From contig JAUWNA010000167.1 in NCBI GenBank assembly GCA_030612905.1, positions 1 through 5,238 of the forward strand: 5,238 bases of DNA, written 5' to 3'. The stretch comes from Promethearchaeota archaeon (lineage in GTDB: Archaea > Asgardarchaeota > Lokiarchaeia > Sigyniarchaeales > SOKP01). The notes beneath the pieces were generated by a model. That model ran no database searches. It saw only the letters and a list, made by a program, of their open reading frames with translations, and was not told the DNA's origin. This document shows, piece after piece, positions 1 through 5,238 of this stretch; the stretch's first letter is position 1; the number at the start of each line of letters is the position of its first letter. Position numbers and translations under genes: made by a program.

Positions 1-153
1 AAAGATAAAAAATCACATTAAATTATAAGAAGAGTATTAAAATTTGTATTAATAAAGAAGAAAGAAATTAAATAATTATCAGAAATAACTTGATAGTGTA
101 ATATTATAAAATTAAAAATTGTAAAGAAATTTACTAAAAAAGAGAAATTTATA
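1..153. other. A/T-rich upstream region, possible end of a preceding gene
   Basis: No complete gene is visible here. On the + strand the first frame is open only to a TAA at 19-21 and the second frame only to a TAA at 26-28, so either could be the last few codons of a gene lying left of the window. Beyond these, the first frame stays open from 22 to a TAA at 64-66 and would encode a short Lys/Arg/Ile/Leu-rich stretch. That is a common composition for C-terminal tails of AT-rich genes, but it is also what AT-rich noncoding DNA gives by chance. The remainder is leader sequence for the transferase gene that starts at 154. Confidence 0.3.
102..111 (+). promoter_or_regulatory. TATA-like box upstream of the transferase gene
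   Basis: TATTATAAAA lies 42 nt before the ATG at 154. Read as an archaeal TATA box it would place the transcript start about 20 nt before the gene. Read as a bacterial -10 it has no -35 at the usual distance: TTGATA at 90-95 is far too close. The whole region is A/T-rich, so chance occurrence is likely. Confidence 0.2.
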
Positions 154-1374
154 ATGAATTTACAACTTGAGAGGTTCTCTTTTATAAAAAATAGTAATTA
201 TTACAAATTTACAAGGGATATCATCCTACCCTTTGGCCTTAAAATTATTTCTAGATTGTTTCGGGGTGATGTTGACGAGGACTTGATTATTATGGGCGCT
301 TATGGGGGAAATATATATTTAGGTAGTACGCGTACACTATTTGAATTCCTATCTAAGCATTCAAATTATAGAGTAGTTTGGATGGCTAAATCAAAGATTT
401 TAGTCAAAGAGCTTAATAAAAAAGGTTATAATGCTATTTACTCGTTAAATGTTAATGCAATTAGACTATTGAGAAAAGCAAAATTTATTTTTATTACTCA
501 AGGAATTTATGATTTATTACCAATAGAAATATCGCCTGGCACAACAGTTATTCAAACTTGGCATGGAACTCCAATTAAAAAAATTGTTCTTGATGAAACA
601 GATAACTATGTATATACAAAATGGGGTAATATTTTAAAATTAAAATTGAAATATGACCAATATATAGATTTTATATTAACTCCAACAACGGGCGACTTAG
701 AACATAAGAATTTAAGTTCAGCATTTAAGGTCCCTCTAAATAAAATTCTTAATTTAGGTTATCCAAGACACGATATCTTATTTAACAAAAATGGGGAATT
801 TGTCAAATCTTTAAAGAAAAAATTTGATATATCTGAAGATTTTAATAGAATTATACTATATTGCCCAACATTTAGAGGTTATAAAACTTCGAGTTTTAAA
901 ATTTCAAATAAGGATTTGAAAAATTTAGAAGATATGCTTAAGGAAACTAACTCGCTTTTCCTATTGAAAGGACATCTTACTGGAAAGCTATTTGAACATC
1001 AAGGTTATGTTAACATTAGAAATATCTCAAAAGAAGTAGACATTCATGAACTATATTTAATTTCAGATATATTAATAACTGATTACTCGTCAACAATGCT
1101 TGATTTTTCTTTATTAGATAGGCCGATCCTATTATTTCCATACGATTTGGAAGAATACATTAAAAAGAGAGGTATGTATTACAATCTAAATGATATTGCG
1201 CCTGGACCTTTGTTATTTACTATTAACGAATTAATTGAAGCACTAAGAGATATTGATGAAATTGAAAAAATCTACGCAGAAAAAAGAAGAATAATAAGAG
1301 ATCGCTTTAACAAATATGTAGATGGTAATTCTACAAAAAGAATTTTAGACTTTTTAAAAATTAAATATACATAA
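154..1374 (+). CDS. CDP-glycerol glycerophosphotransferase-like (TagB/TagF family) transferase
   Basis: This 406-residue protein matches the CDP-glycerol:poly(glycerophosphate) glycerophosphotransferase family, GT-B-fold enzymes that move a polyol-phosphate from a CDP carrier onto surface polymers. Visible family motifs in order are GAYGGNIYLGSTR near 48-60, QTWHGTPIKK at 134-143 with the probable catalytic His137, YPRHD at 203-207, ILYCPTFR at 234-241, LLKGHL at 270-275 with His274, ITDYSS at 308-313 with Asp310, RGMYY at 339-343, and the closing DGNSTKRI at 390-397. No signal peptide or clear membrane helix is seen, so it is probably cytoplasmic or peripheral. Its length equals one catalytic domain, unlike the longer TagF polymerases. 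The ATG at 154 fits the family's N-terminus, although only a weak AGAGAAA precedes it. It lies 78 nt ahead of a phosphonate operon, so its donor might be a CMP-activated phosphonate instead of CDP-glycerol; that is inference. The acceptor is unknown. Confidence 0.9.
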   Translation: MNLQLERFSFIKNSNYYKFTRDIILPFGLKIISRLFRGDVDEDLIIMGAYGGNIYLGSTRTLFEFLSKHSNYRVVWMAKSKILVKELNKKGYNAIYSLNVNAIRLLRKAKFIFITQGIYDLLPIEISPGTTVIQTWHGTPIKKIVLDETDNYVYTKWGNILKLKLKYDQYIDFILTPTTGDLEHKNLSSAFKVPLNKILNLGYPRHDILFNKNGEFVKSLKKKFDISEDFNRIILYCPTFRGYKTSSFKISNKDLKNLEDMLKETNSLFLLKGHLTGKLFEHQGYVNIRNISKEVDIHELYLISDILITDYSSTMLDFSLLDRPILLFPYDLEEYIKKRGMYYNLNDIAPGPLLFTINELIEALRDIDEIEKIYAEKRRIIRDRFNKYVDGNSTKRILDFLKIKYT

Positions 1375-1389
1375 TTACTTCATTTATTT

Positions 1390-1404
1390 AGTGCTTCACT
1401 TTTT
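1390..1404 (+). terminator. Weak hairpin plus T tract after the transferase gene
   Basis: AGTG at 1390-1393 and CACT at 1397-1400 can pair around a 3-nt loop (CTT), and a short T run continues to 1404, just after the TAA at 1372-1374. The stem is only 4 bp, so this is at best a weak terminator or attenuator between the transferase and the phosphonate genes. It is reported because the gap otherwise contains only promoter-like sequence. Confidence 0.2.
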
Positions 1405-1431
1405 AACCTAAAAATTATTTATAAATATAAT
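1403..1431 (+). promoter_or_regulatory. Promoter candidate for the pepM fusion gene
   Basis: Two readings fit the same bases. As a bacterial sigma-70-type promoter, TTAACC at 1403-1408 (4 of 6 matches to the -35 consensus) is followed after exactly 17 nt by a perfect TATAAT at 1426-1431, giving a start near 1438 and a leader of about 15 nt. As an archaeal promoter, TAAAAAT at 1409-1415 followed by TTTATAAATA at 1418-1427 would be BRE plus TATA box, with a start a few bases before the ATG at 1453, so an almost leaderless mRNA. No Shine-Dalgarno sequence is present before the ATG under either reading. It suggests that the phosphonate genes can be transcribed separately from the upstream transferase. 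Confidence 0.5.
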
Positions 1432-1452
1432 TTTTACATTACTATAGAAAAT

Positions 1453-3102
1453 ATGAGTTTAAGAAATAGAATCTCCCCCGAAAATAGAAGGAAATCTCTG
1501 AAAAATCTGCTAAAAGAGAAAGATTTAATAAGAGTCATTGAAGCACATAACGGTCTTAGCGCTATAGTTGCAAACAACATCAAAGAAAAAATTGGTAACG
1601 AAATCTATGAATTCGACGCAATTTGGGAAAGCAGTTTAACTGACAGTGCCGCAAAAGGATATCCGGATGCTGAAATAATTGGACCCGAATCGAGATACGA
1701 AACAATTCGACAAATTTTAAACAGCTCCCATAAACCTTTAATCGTGGACGGAGATACTGGTGGAGAAGCGACTAATTTCGAATTTTTCGTTCGAACTTTA
1801 GAAGACATGGGCGTTTCGATGGTCATAATAGAAGATAAAAAGTTTCCTAAAAGAAACAGTTTAGAATCTGGTTCAAAACAGACTCAAGAAGATCCCGATG
1901 TTTTTGCTGTCAAAATAAAAAGAGGAAAAAAAATCCAACTGTCCCAAGACTTTATGATCGTTGCTCGGATCGAAAGCTTCATCTCGGGGTTAGGGTTAGA
2001 AGACGCTCTCTTTCGGGCTAAAAAATATCTAAAAGCTGGAGCAGATGGTATTTTAATTCACTCTAAAATAGACAACCCCAGCGAAATATTTGAGTTCGCT
2101 AAAGAATATCAAAAATTATCAGACGAATTAGGATTTAGAAAGCCACTAATATGCGTCCCAACGACTTATAATATAATTACAGAAGAAGAACTAAAAGGAA
2201 ATGGGTTTAACATCGTTATTTACGCCAACCAATTATTACGCTCTGCTCATAAAATCATGAAAGAGACGGCTCTAAAGATTTTGAAAAATAAAAGGGGTTT
2301 TGAAGCCGAATCAATGTGCAGCCCTGTAAAAACAATATTCGAAGATGTTGGGTTTTTGGAAGTAAAGAAAAAAGATATGAAATATACAAAAGGAAGAATT
2401 AGAGTTATTATTCCCGCCGCCGGCAAGGATCCTTCTTTTGACACTCCAAAATCCTTGATAAACATAAAAGGCAAACCAATACTCCAAAGACAAATAGAAA
2501 CTTTAAATGCGTGTGGAATTAAAGATATAACGGTTATAAGAGGTTATATGAAGAATCTTTTTAATATTGATGGCGTAAAATATGTAGATAACGAAGAGTA
2601 TGATAGATCTCATATATTATTTTCCCTATTTAAAGCGGAAGCTGATATGACCGATGGATTCATCTATATTAATTCAGATGTTCTGTTCGATCAACAAATT
2701 ATCAATAATTTGTTAAATATCAAGAAAGATATAGTTTTGGTGGTCGATAATTCTTATGCTTATCATAAACATGATATAGACAAAAAACTTGATTTAGTTT
2801 TAACTAAAAATAAACCTTCAAAAGAGAGAAGAGTTTTACATCAGAGAGATAACGATATCGTGAGAATTGGAAAAAATATCGATAAAAAGATGGCTGATTA
2901 CGAATATGTTGGAATTGCTTATTTCTCTGAAAATGGAGTCGATATCGTTAGAAAAGTATTTCATGAATGCAAAAAAAATCATACTGGTAGTTTTCAGGAA
3001 GCAAGTTCTTTTAAAAAAGCCTCGTTTACCGATTTTATTCAAGAAATAATTGATAGAGGTTTTAAAGCGAATATTTTAGACATAGATAAAGGATGGTTAT
3101 AA
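1453..3102 (+). CDS. pepM: PEP mutase fused to a C-terminal nucleotidyltransferase (cytidylyltransferase-like) domain
   Basis: Residues 1 to about 300 are a phosphoenolpyruvate mutase, which interconverts PEP and phosphonopyruvate and forms the C-P bond. Seen directly: IEAHNGLSA at 29-37, PDAE at 71-74 (Asp72 corresponds to Asp58 of the mussel enzyme), VDGDTGG at 98-104 with metal-site Asp99 and Asp101, the diagnostic EDKX5NS motif as EDKKFPKRNS at 127-136, ARIESF at 171-176, and IHSK at 202-205. EDKX5NS separates true mutases from isocitrate lyase relatives. Residues from about 315 form a nucleotidyltransferase domain: IIPAAG at 319-324, PK at 332-333, GKPIL at 340-344, INSD at 406-409 with probable metal ligand Asp409, and VGIAYFS at 486-492. 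Fosfomycin Fom1 and PntC-type fusions also pair PepM with a cytidylyltransferase, which suggests CMP-activation of the phosphonate. The frame ends at residue 549 directly after GWL, where the family normally continues with an acidic motif (see the entry at 3100-3147). The ATG at 1453 suits the family start. Confidence 0.93.
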   Translation: MSLRNRISPENRRKSLKNLLKEKDLIRVIEAHNGLSAIVANNIKEKIGNEIYEFDAIWESSLTDSAAKGYPDAEIIGPESRYETIRQILNSSHKPLIVDGDTGGEATNFEFFVRTLEDMGVSMVIIEDKKFPKRNSLESGSKQTQEDPDVFAVKIKRGKKIQLSQDFMIVARIESFISGLGLEDALFRAKKYLKAGADGILIHSKIDNPSEIFEFAKEYQKLSDELGFRKPLICVPTTYNIITEEELKGNGFNIVIYANQLLRSAHKIMKETALKILKNKRGFEAESMCSPVKTIFEDVGFLEVKKKDMKYTKGRIRVIIPAAGKDPSFDTPKSLINIKGKPILQRQIETLNACGIKDITVIRGYMKNLFNIDGVKYVDNEEYDRSHILFSLFKAEADMTDGFIYINSDVLFDQQIINNLLNIKKDIVLVVDNSYAYHKHDIDKKLDLVLTKNKPSKERRVLHQRDNDIVRIGKNIDKKMADYEYVGIAYFSENGVDIVRKVFHECKKNHTGSFQEASSFKKASFTDFIQEIIDRGFKANILDIDKGWL

Positions 3103-3147
3103 GTGCATGATAAAAGTGATGTAGAAGTTGCAGAAAGAATTTTGTAA
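3100..3147 (+). pseudogene. In-frame continuation of the PepM fusion beyond its TAA stop
   Basis: The fusion gene stops at TAA 3100-3102. The same frame then reads VHDKSDVEVAERIL up to a second TAA at 3145-3147. This matches the usual end of sugar- or choline-type nucleotidyltransferases, a W-x-E-(I/V)-D-like motif followed by x3-D and a short helix. It aligns without gaps to EIDDFEDLNYIKEIL at 221-235 of the nucleotidyltransferase encoded at 4330-5055, and the TAA takes the place of that protein's Glu221. A single G-to-T change (GAA to TAA) explains it. Full length would be 564 residues. In related enzymes a metal-binding acidic residue lies in this segment, so loss of the tail could weaken the C-terminal activity while leaving the PepM half intact. 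Alternatives are a sequencing error or genuine stop readthrough. Confidence 0.7.
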
Positions 3148-3150
3148 GAG

Positions 3151-3179
3151 TAAAAATCTTTTATTTACTAATCTATAAA
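3151..3179 (+). promoter_or_regulatory. Promoter-like A/T elements before the dehydrogenase gene
   Basis: TAAAAAT at 3151-3157 followed by TTTTATTTA at 3159-3167 resembles the TAAAAAT-plus-TTTATAAA arrangement before pepM, at nearly the same distance from the start codon (46 against 44 nt). A separate TATAAA at 3174-3179 lies 17 nt before the ATG at 3197 and could be a bacterial -10, although no convincing -35 sits 16-18 nt upstream of it. No Shine-Dalgarno sequence is visible. A second promoter inside the operon is possible but not demonstrated. Confidence 0.3.
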
Positions 3180-3196
3180 ATTACTTAATTGAAAAG

Positions 3197-4333
3197 ATGC
3201 CTGAATATATCGGATACAATTCTATTGAAAATCTTGAACGGATTTTGAAATTAGAATCATTCAGAAATATATTTCTTATTACCGGTAGAAAGTCGTTTGA
3301 GAATACTAAAATTAAAGAATTAATTTACAAATCTCTTAAATGTGTTGAATTCTTTCGTTTTAACGATTTTACTCCAAATCCTAAAATAGAAGATATCAAA
3401 AAAGGGTTGGGCTTATTTCAAAGCGGCAACTATGATGTTATTATAGCCGTTGGAGGAGGTTCTGTAATTGATATGGGGAAATGTATCTCTATTTTTTCAA
3501 CCAATAAAGGCACTCCCGAGAGTTTAGTGTTGAAAAAAAATCCTATTAAGAAAAAAGGAATTCCTTTAATTAGAATTCCTACAACATCAGGTTCCGGTAG
3601 CGAAGCAACTCATTTCGCAGTTGTATATATTAAAAAAAATAAATATTCTTTGGCCGAACCTAACTTCATGCAACCGGAATATGTAATAGTAGACCCTCAA
3701 TTTACTTACGACTTACCTAATAATATTACTGCGTATTCGGGTATGGACGCACTTACTCAAGCTATCGAATCTTTTTGGAATATCAATTCTACGCTCGAAT
3801 CTAAAAATTATTCTAAGAAAGCTATCAAACTTGTTATGGAAAATCTTTTAGATGCAGTTGCAAATCCCGATAAAAAATCAAGATTAAATATGGCTGTCGC
3901 AGCAAATTACGCTGGAAAAGCGATCAACATAACTAAAACTACTGCGTGTCACGCGATTTCCTACCCCATTACTTCCTATTTCAATGTACCTCACGGTCAC
4001 GCTGTTGCTTTAACTCTACCTTCTATGATCGTATATAATTCCAATGTTAATGAAGATGACGTTTTAGATTCGCGCGGAGTTAAATTTGTTAAGAGGGCTA
4101 TGAAGGAATTGATTTCTATAGTAGGCGCTTCAAATGCTTTAAAAGCAAAGGAAGTAATTTCGCAATTAATGAAAAATATAGATTTAGAAACTAAATTAGG
4201 TGAACTTGGAATTAAAACAAAAGAAGATATAGATGTAATTATTAAAAACGGATTTAATCCCGAACGCGTAAAAAATAATCCGAGAAAATTGGACGAATAT
4301 CAGCTTAGAAAAATTTTAGAGGAAATTAGATGA
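3197..4333 (+). CDS. Iron-type (group III) alcohol dehydrogenase, probable phosphonoacetaldehyde reductase
   Basis: The 378-residue protein is an NAD(P)-dependent iron-containing alcohol dehydrogenase of normal length. Seen in order: the nucleotide-binding loop GGGSVIDMGK at 86-95, PTTSGSGSEAT at 128-138, GMDALTQAIES at 182-192 with metal ligand Asp184, His252 in ACHAISYP, His266 in PHGHAVALTLP, and a typical C-terminus with NNPRKL at 360-365. His252 and His266 are 14 apart, as are the last two ligands in E. coli FucO. The second ligand position (His200 in FucO) is Gln188 here. In phosphonate clusters this family (PhpC, FomC, DhpG types) reduces phosphonoacetaldehyde to 2-hydroxyethylphosphonate, and the neighbouring pepM and ppd genes make that the best call, although substrate cannot be read from sequence. 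The gene starts 94 nt after the pepM stop (49 nt after the second stop at 3147) and overlaps the next gene by ATGA, implying coupled translation. Confidence 0.9.
   Translation: MPEYIGYNSIENLERILKLESFRNIFLITGRKSFENTKIKELIYKSLKCVEFFRFNDFTPNPKIEDIKKGLGLFQSGNYDVIIAVGGGSVIDMGKCISIFSTNKGTPESLVLKKNPIKKKGIPLIRIPTTSGSGSEATHFAVVYIKKNKYSLAEPNFMQPEYVIVDPQFTYDLPNNITAYSGMDALTQAIESFWNINSTLESKNYSKKAIKLVMENLLDAVANPDKKSRLNMAVAANYAGKAINITKTTACHAISYPITSYFNVPHGHAVALTLPSMIVYNSNVNEDDVLDSRGVKFVKRAMKELISIVGASNALKAKEVISQLMKNIDLETKLGELGIKTKEDIDVIIKNGFNPERVKNNPRKLDEYQLRKILEEIR
4319..4322 (+). promoter_or_regulatory. Shine-Dalgarno-like GAGG for the second nucleotidyltransferase
   Basis: GAGG lies 7 nt before the ATG at 4330, inside the last codons of the dehydrogenase. 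It is the only well-placed Shine-Dalgarno-like sequence before a gene in this window. Because it also encodes Glu-Glu near a lysine/glutamate-rich C-terminus, it may be coincidence. Together with the ATGA overlap it supports the start at 4330. Confidence 0.4.
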
Positions 4334-5055
4334 AGGTCATAATATTAAACGCAGGAATTGGAAAAAGACTCGGAGCGTTAACCAAATCTAAACCTAAATG
4401 CCTTGTTAAAATCACCGATAACGATACCATTTTAGATTATCAATTGGAAAATCTCCTAAAGTGTAACTTAAAAAACATTATTATGTTGACGGGACCATTT
4501 GAAGATCAAATTAGAACCCATGTAAAACTTAATTTCCCCTCTTTAAAGGTTCAATACGTCCAAAATCCAATTTACGATGAAACTAATTATATTTATAGCC
4601 TGTACCTGGTCAGAAATATAATTAACGAAGATGTTATCTTAATACATGGAGACTTAATTTTTTCAGATGTTAATTTAAGAGACATAATCAAGTTTAAGGA
4701 GAAAAATTGCGTACTCGTAAACAAGGAAATTCCCCCGCCTAAAAAAGATTTTAAAGCGTTGATAATCGACGAGCGCGTAGTTAAAATCGGAGTAGATGTT
4801 TCTGGACCGAAAAGCGCTTTCTTGGCTCCTCTCTATAAATTGACGGACCAATTTTTTAGACATTGGCTCGATCAAATTAGTGCGTTTGTCAACGATAATA
4901 AGGTAAACTACTACGCTGAGGACGCTTTAAACGAAATTCTAAACCAGCTCAATTTGAAACCTTTCTATATTAACGACGTAAGCTGTAAAGAGATCGACGA
5001 TTTTGAAGACTTAAATTATATTAAAGAAATACTCTTAGAAAAGAGCAAAAAATAA
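4330..5055 (+). CDS. LicC/PntC-like nucleotidyltransferase (probable CTP-dependent, phosphonate- or phospho-alcohol-activating)
   Basis: This 241-residue single-domain protein has the sugar/choline-phosphate nucleotidyltransferase fold. Visible motifs are the signature loop from NAG at 7-9 through GKR at 11-13 and KPK at 21-23, the NPIYDETNYIYSLYL segment at 79-93 that resembles the N-x2-Y-x3-(T)N-x2-YS hallmark of LicC- and PntC-type cytidylyltransferases, HGD at 106-108 with probable metal ligand Asp108, and the closing KEIDDFEDL at 220-228. LicC makes CDP-choline from phosphocholine, while PntC makes CMP-aminoethylphosphonate. Lying between the dehydrogenase and ppd, it most likely activates a phosphonate or another head group destined for transfer. 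It is the second nucleotidyltransferase of the operon, the first being fused to PepM, and unlike that domain it keeps a complete signature loop and C-terminal acidic motif. The start overlaps the previous stop by 4 nt. The exact substrate is uncertain, and an ordinary sugar- or polyol-phosphate nucleotidyltransferase is possible. Confidence 0.85.
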   Translation: MKVIILNAGIGKRLGALTKSKPKCLVKITDNDTILDYQLENLLKCNLKNIIMLTGPFEDQIRTHVKLNFPSLKVQYVQNPIYDETNYIYSLYLVRNIINEDVILIHGDLIFSDVNLRDIIKFKEKNCVLVNKEIPPPKKDFKALIIDERVVKIGVDVSGPKSAFLAPLYKLTDQFFRHWLDQISAFVNDNKVNYYAEDALNEILNQLNLKPFYINDVSCKEIDDFEDLNYIKEILLEKSKK

Positions 5056-5074
5056 ATAAAGCGAGATAATAGTT

Positions 5075-5238
5075 ATGATTTCTTGTCAAGATTTTTTCGA
5101 TATTTTAAACAAATACGACCTCTCTTTTTTTACAGGCATTCCCGATTCCACGTTTAAAGAATGGATGAAGTTTCTCGTAGATAAAGACGAAGCTGTGCTA
5201 AAAAATTTAATTGCTTGTAACGAGTGCGAAGCCGTAGC
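5075..5238 (+). CDS. ppd: Phosphonopyruvate decarboxylase, N-terminal part (cut by window edge)
   Basis: From the ATG at 5075 the frame stays open to the right edge, giving 54 codons plus two bases. The residues match the N-terminus of thiamine-diphosphate-dependent phosphonopyruvate decarboxylase: FFTGIPDSTFKEW at 18-30 corresponds to the family's F(F/Y)TGVPDS motif, and ACNECEAV at 47-54 corresponds to ANEGNAV, with Glu50 as the conserved glutamate that activates thiamine diphosphate. The enzyme makes phosphonoacetaldehyde and CO2 from phosphonopyruvate, the irreversible step that pulls the unfavourable PepM reaction forward. It starts 19 nt after the previous stop, so it is probably co-transcribed. 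Only a weak GCGAG at 5061-5065 resembles a ribosome binding site. Family members are usually about 370-400 residues, so most of the gene is missing here. Sulfopyruvate decarboxylase is a relative, but the PepM context favours Ppd. Confidence 0.92.
   Translation, partial: MISCQDFFDILNKYDLSFFTGIPDSTFKEWMKFLVDKDEAVLKNLIACNECEAV

Noticed and set aside
19..66. Frame one after the TAA at 19-21 stays open to 64-66 with a basic, tail-like translation, which might be a second example of a stop inside a gene.
   Set aside because: Only six codons are visible before the TAA and no homology can be recognised. Lys/Ile-rich translations are expected from A/T-rich spacer, so it does not support stop-codon reassignment.
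194..204. Perfect palindrome GTAAT-T-ATTAC near the start of the transferase gene, considered as an operator.
   Set aside because: It lies inside the coding region, is very A/T-rich and short, and has no second copy near the other promoters.
1372..1452. The transferase and the PepM fusion are in the same frame and no further stop occurs between the TAA at 1372 and the ATG at 1453, so a read-through fusion or recoded TAA was considered.
   Set aside because: The 26 intervening codons translate to a Leu/Phe/Tyr/Ile/Asn mix with no family-like pattern and coincide with a good promoter. Both flanking proteins have complete family ends. An AT-rich stretch of this length lacks stops by chance often enough.
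3144..3168. Imperfect hairpin: GTAA/TTAC and TAAAA/TTTTA arms around ATC, considered as a terminator after pepM.
   Set aside because: The stem is all A/T apart from one G-C pair, with an internal bulge, and no T tract follows. It overlaps the promoter-like element of the next gene and is unlikely to be stable.
1605..4875. Reverse-strand open frames of 60-75 codons at 1605-1826, 2247-2474, 2311-2493, 2836-3042 and 4675-4875, and a + strand one at 2867-3049.
   Set aside because: Each lies wholly inside a well-supported gene in another frame and shows no recognisable domain, so they are shadows of the real genes.
1..5238. CRISPR arrays, tRNA or rRNA genes, insertion sequences and long direct or inverted repeats.
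   Set aside because: None was seen on reading through the window. Gaps between genes are short (at most about 150 nt) and A/T-rich, with no repeat-spacer pattern, cloverleaf or transposase.

Overview
This AT-rich window (roughly 30% GC by eye) carries five genes, all on the + strand. Four of them form a C-P bond (phosphonate) biosynthesis operon: a phosphoenolpyruvate mutase fused to a nucleotidyltransferase domain, an iron-type alcohol dehydrogenase, a second stand-alone nucleotidyltransferase, and the first 54 codons of a phosphonopyruvate decarboxylase that runs off the right edge. In front of them is a CDP-glycerol glycerophosphotransferase-like (TagB/TagF type) transferase, the kind of enzyme found in surface-polymer loci.

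Layout: 1-153 is A/T-rich, probably the 3' end of an unseen gene plus a leader. The transferase is at 154-1374. A 78-nt gap at 1375-1452 holds the best promoter candidate. The PepM fusion is at 1453-3102, and its reading frame appears to continue past the stop to 3147. A 94-nt gap precedes the dehydrogenase at 3197-4333, which overlaps the second nucleotidyltransferase (4330-5055) by ATGA. The decarboxylase begins at 5075.

How they fit together (inference from known families): PepM turns PEP into phosphonopyruvate, Ppd decarboxylates it to phosphonoacetaldehyde, and the dehydrogenase probably reduces that to 2-hydroxyethylphosphonate (HEP). One or both nucleotidyltransferases would activate the phosphonate as a CMP derivative. 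The transferase could then move the phosphonyl group from the CMP carrier onto a polymer, glycan or lipid. No aminotransferase is visible, but the window ends inside ppd, so an aminoethylphosphonate branch is not excluded.

The most striking observation is a TAA at 3100-3102. It sits exactly where the nucleotidyltransferase fold usually has a conserved Glu. The same frame continues for 14 more family-like codons, and these align with the C-terminus of the second nucleotidyltransferase in this window. It looks like a GAA-to-TAA nonsense change, a sequencing error, or readthrough.

Organism: not determined. Strong Shine-Dalgarno sequences are absent before most genes and upstream AT boxes lie close to the starts, which suits either an archaeon with short leaders or an AT-rich bacterium with weak ribosome binding sites (for example a spirochaete-like surface polysaccharide locus). 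The upstream elements can be read either way.
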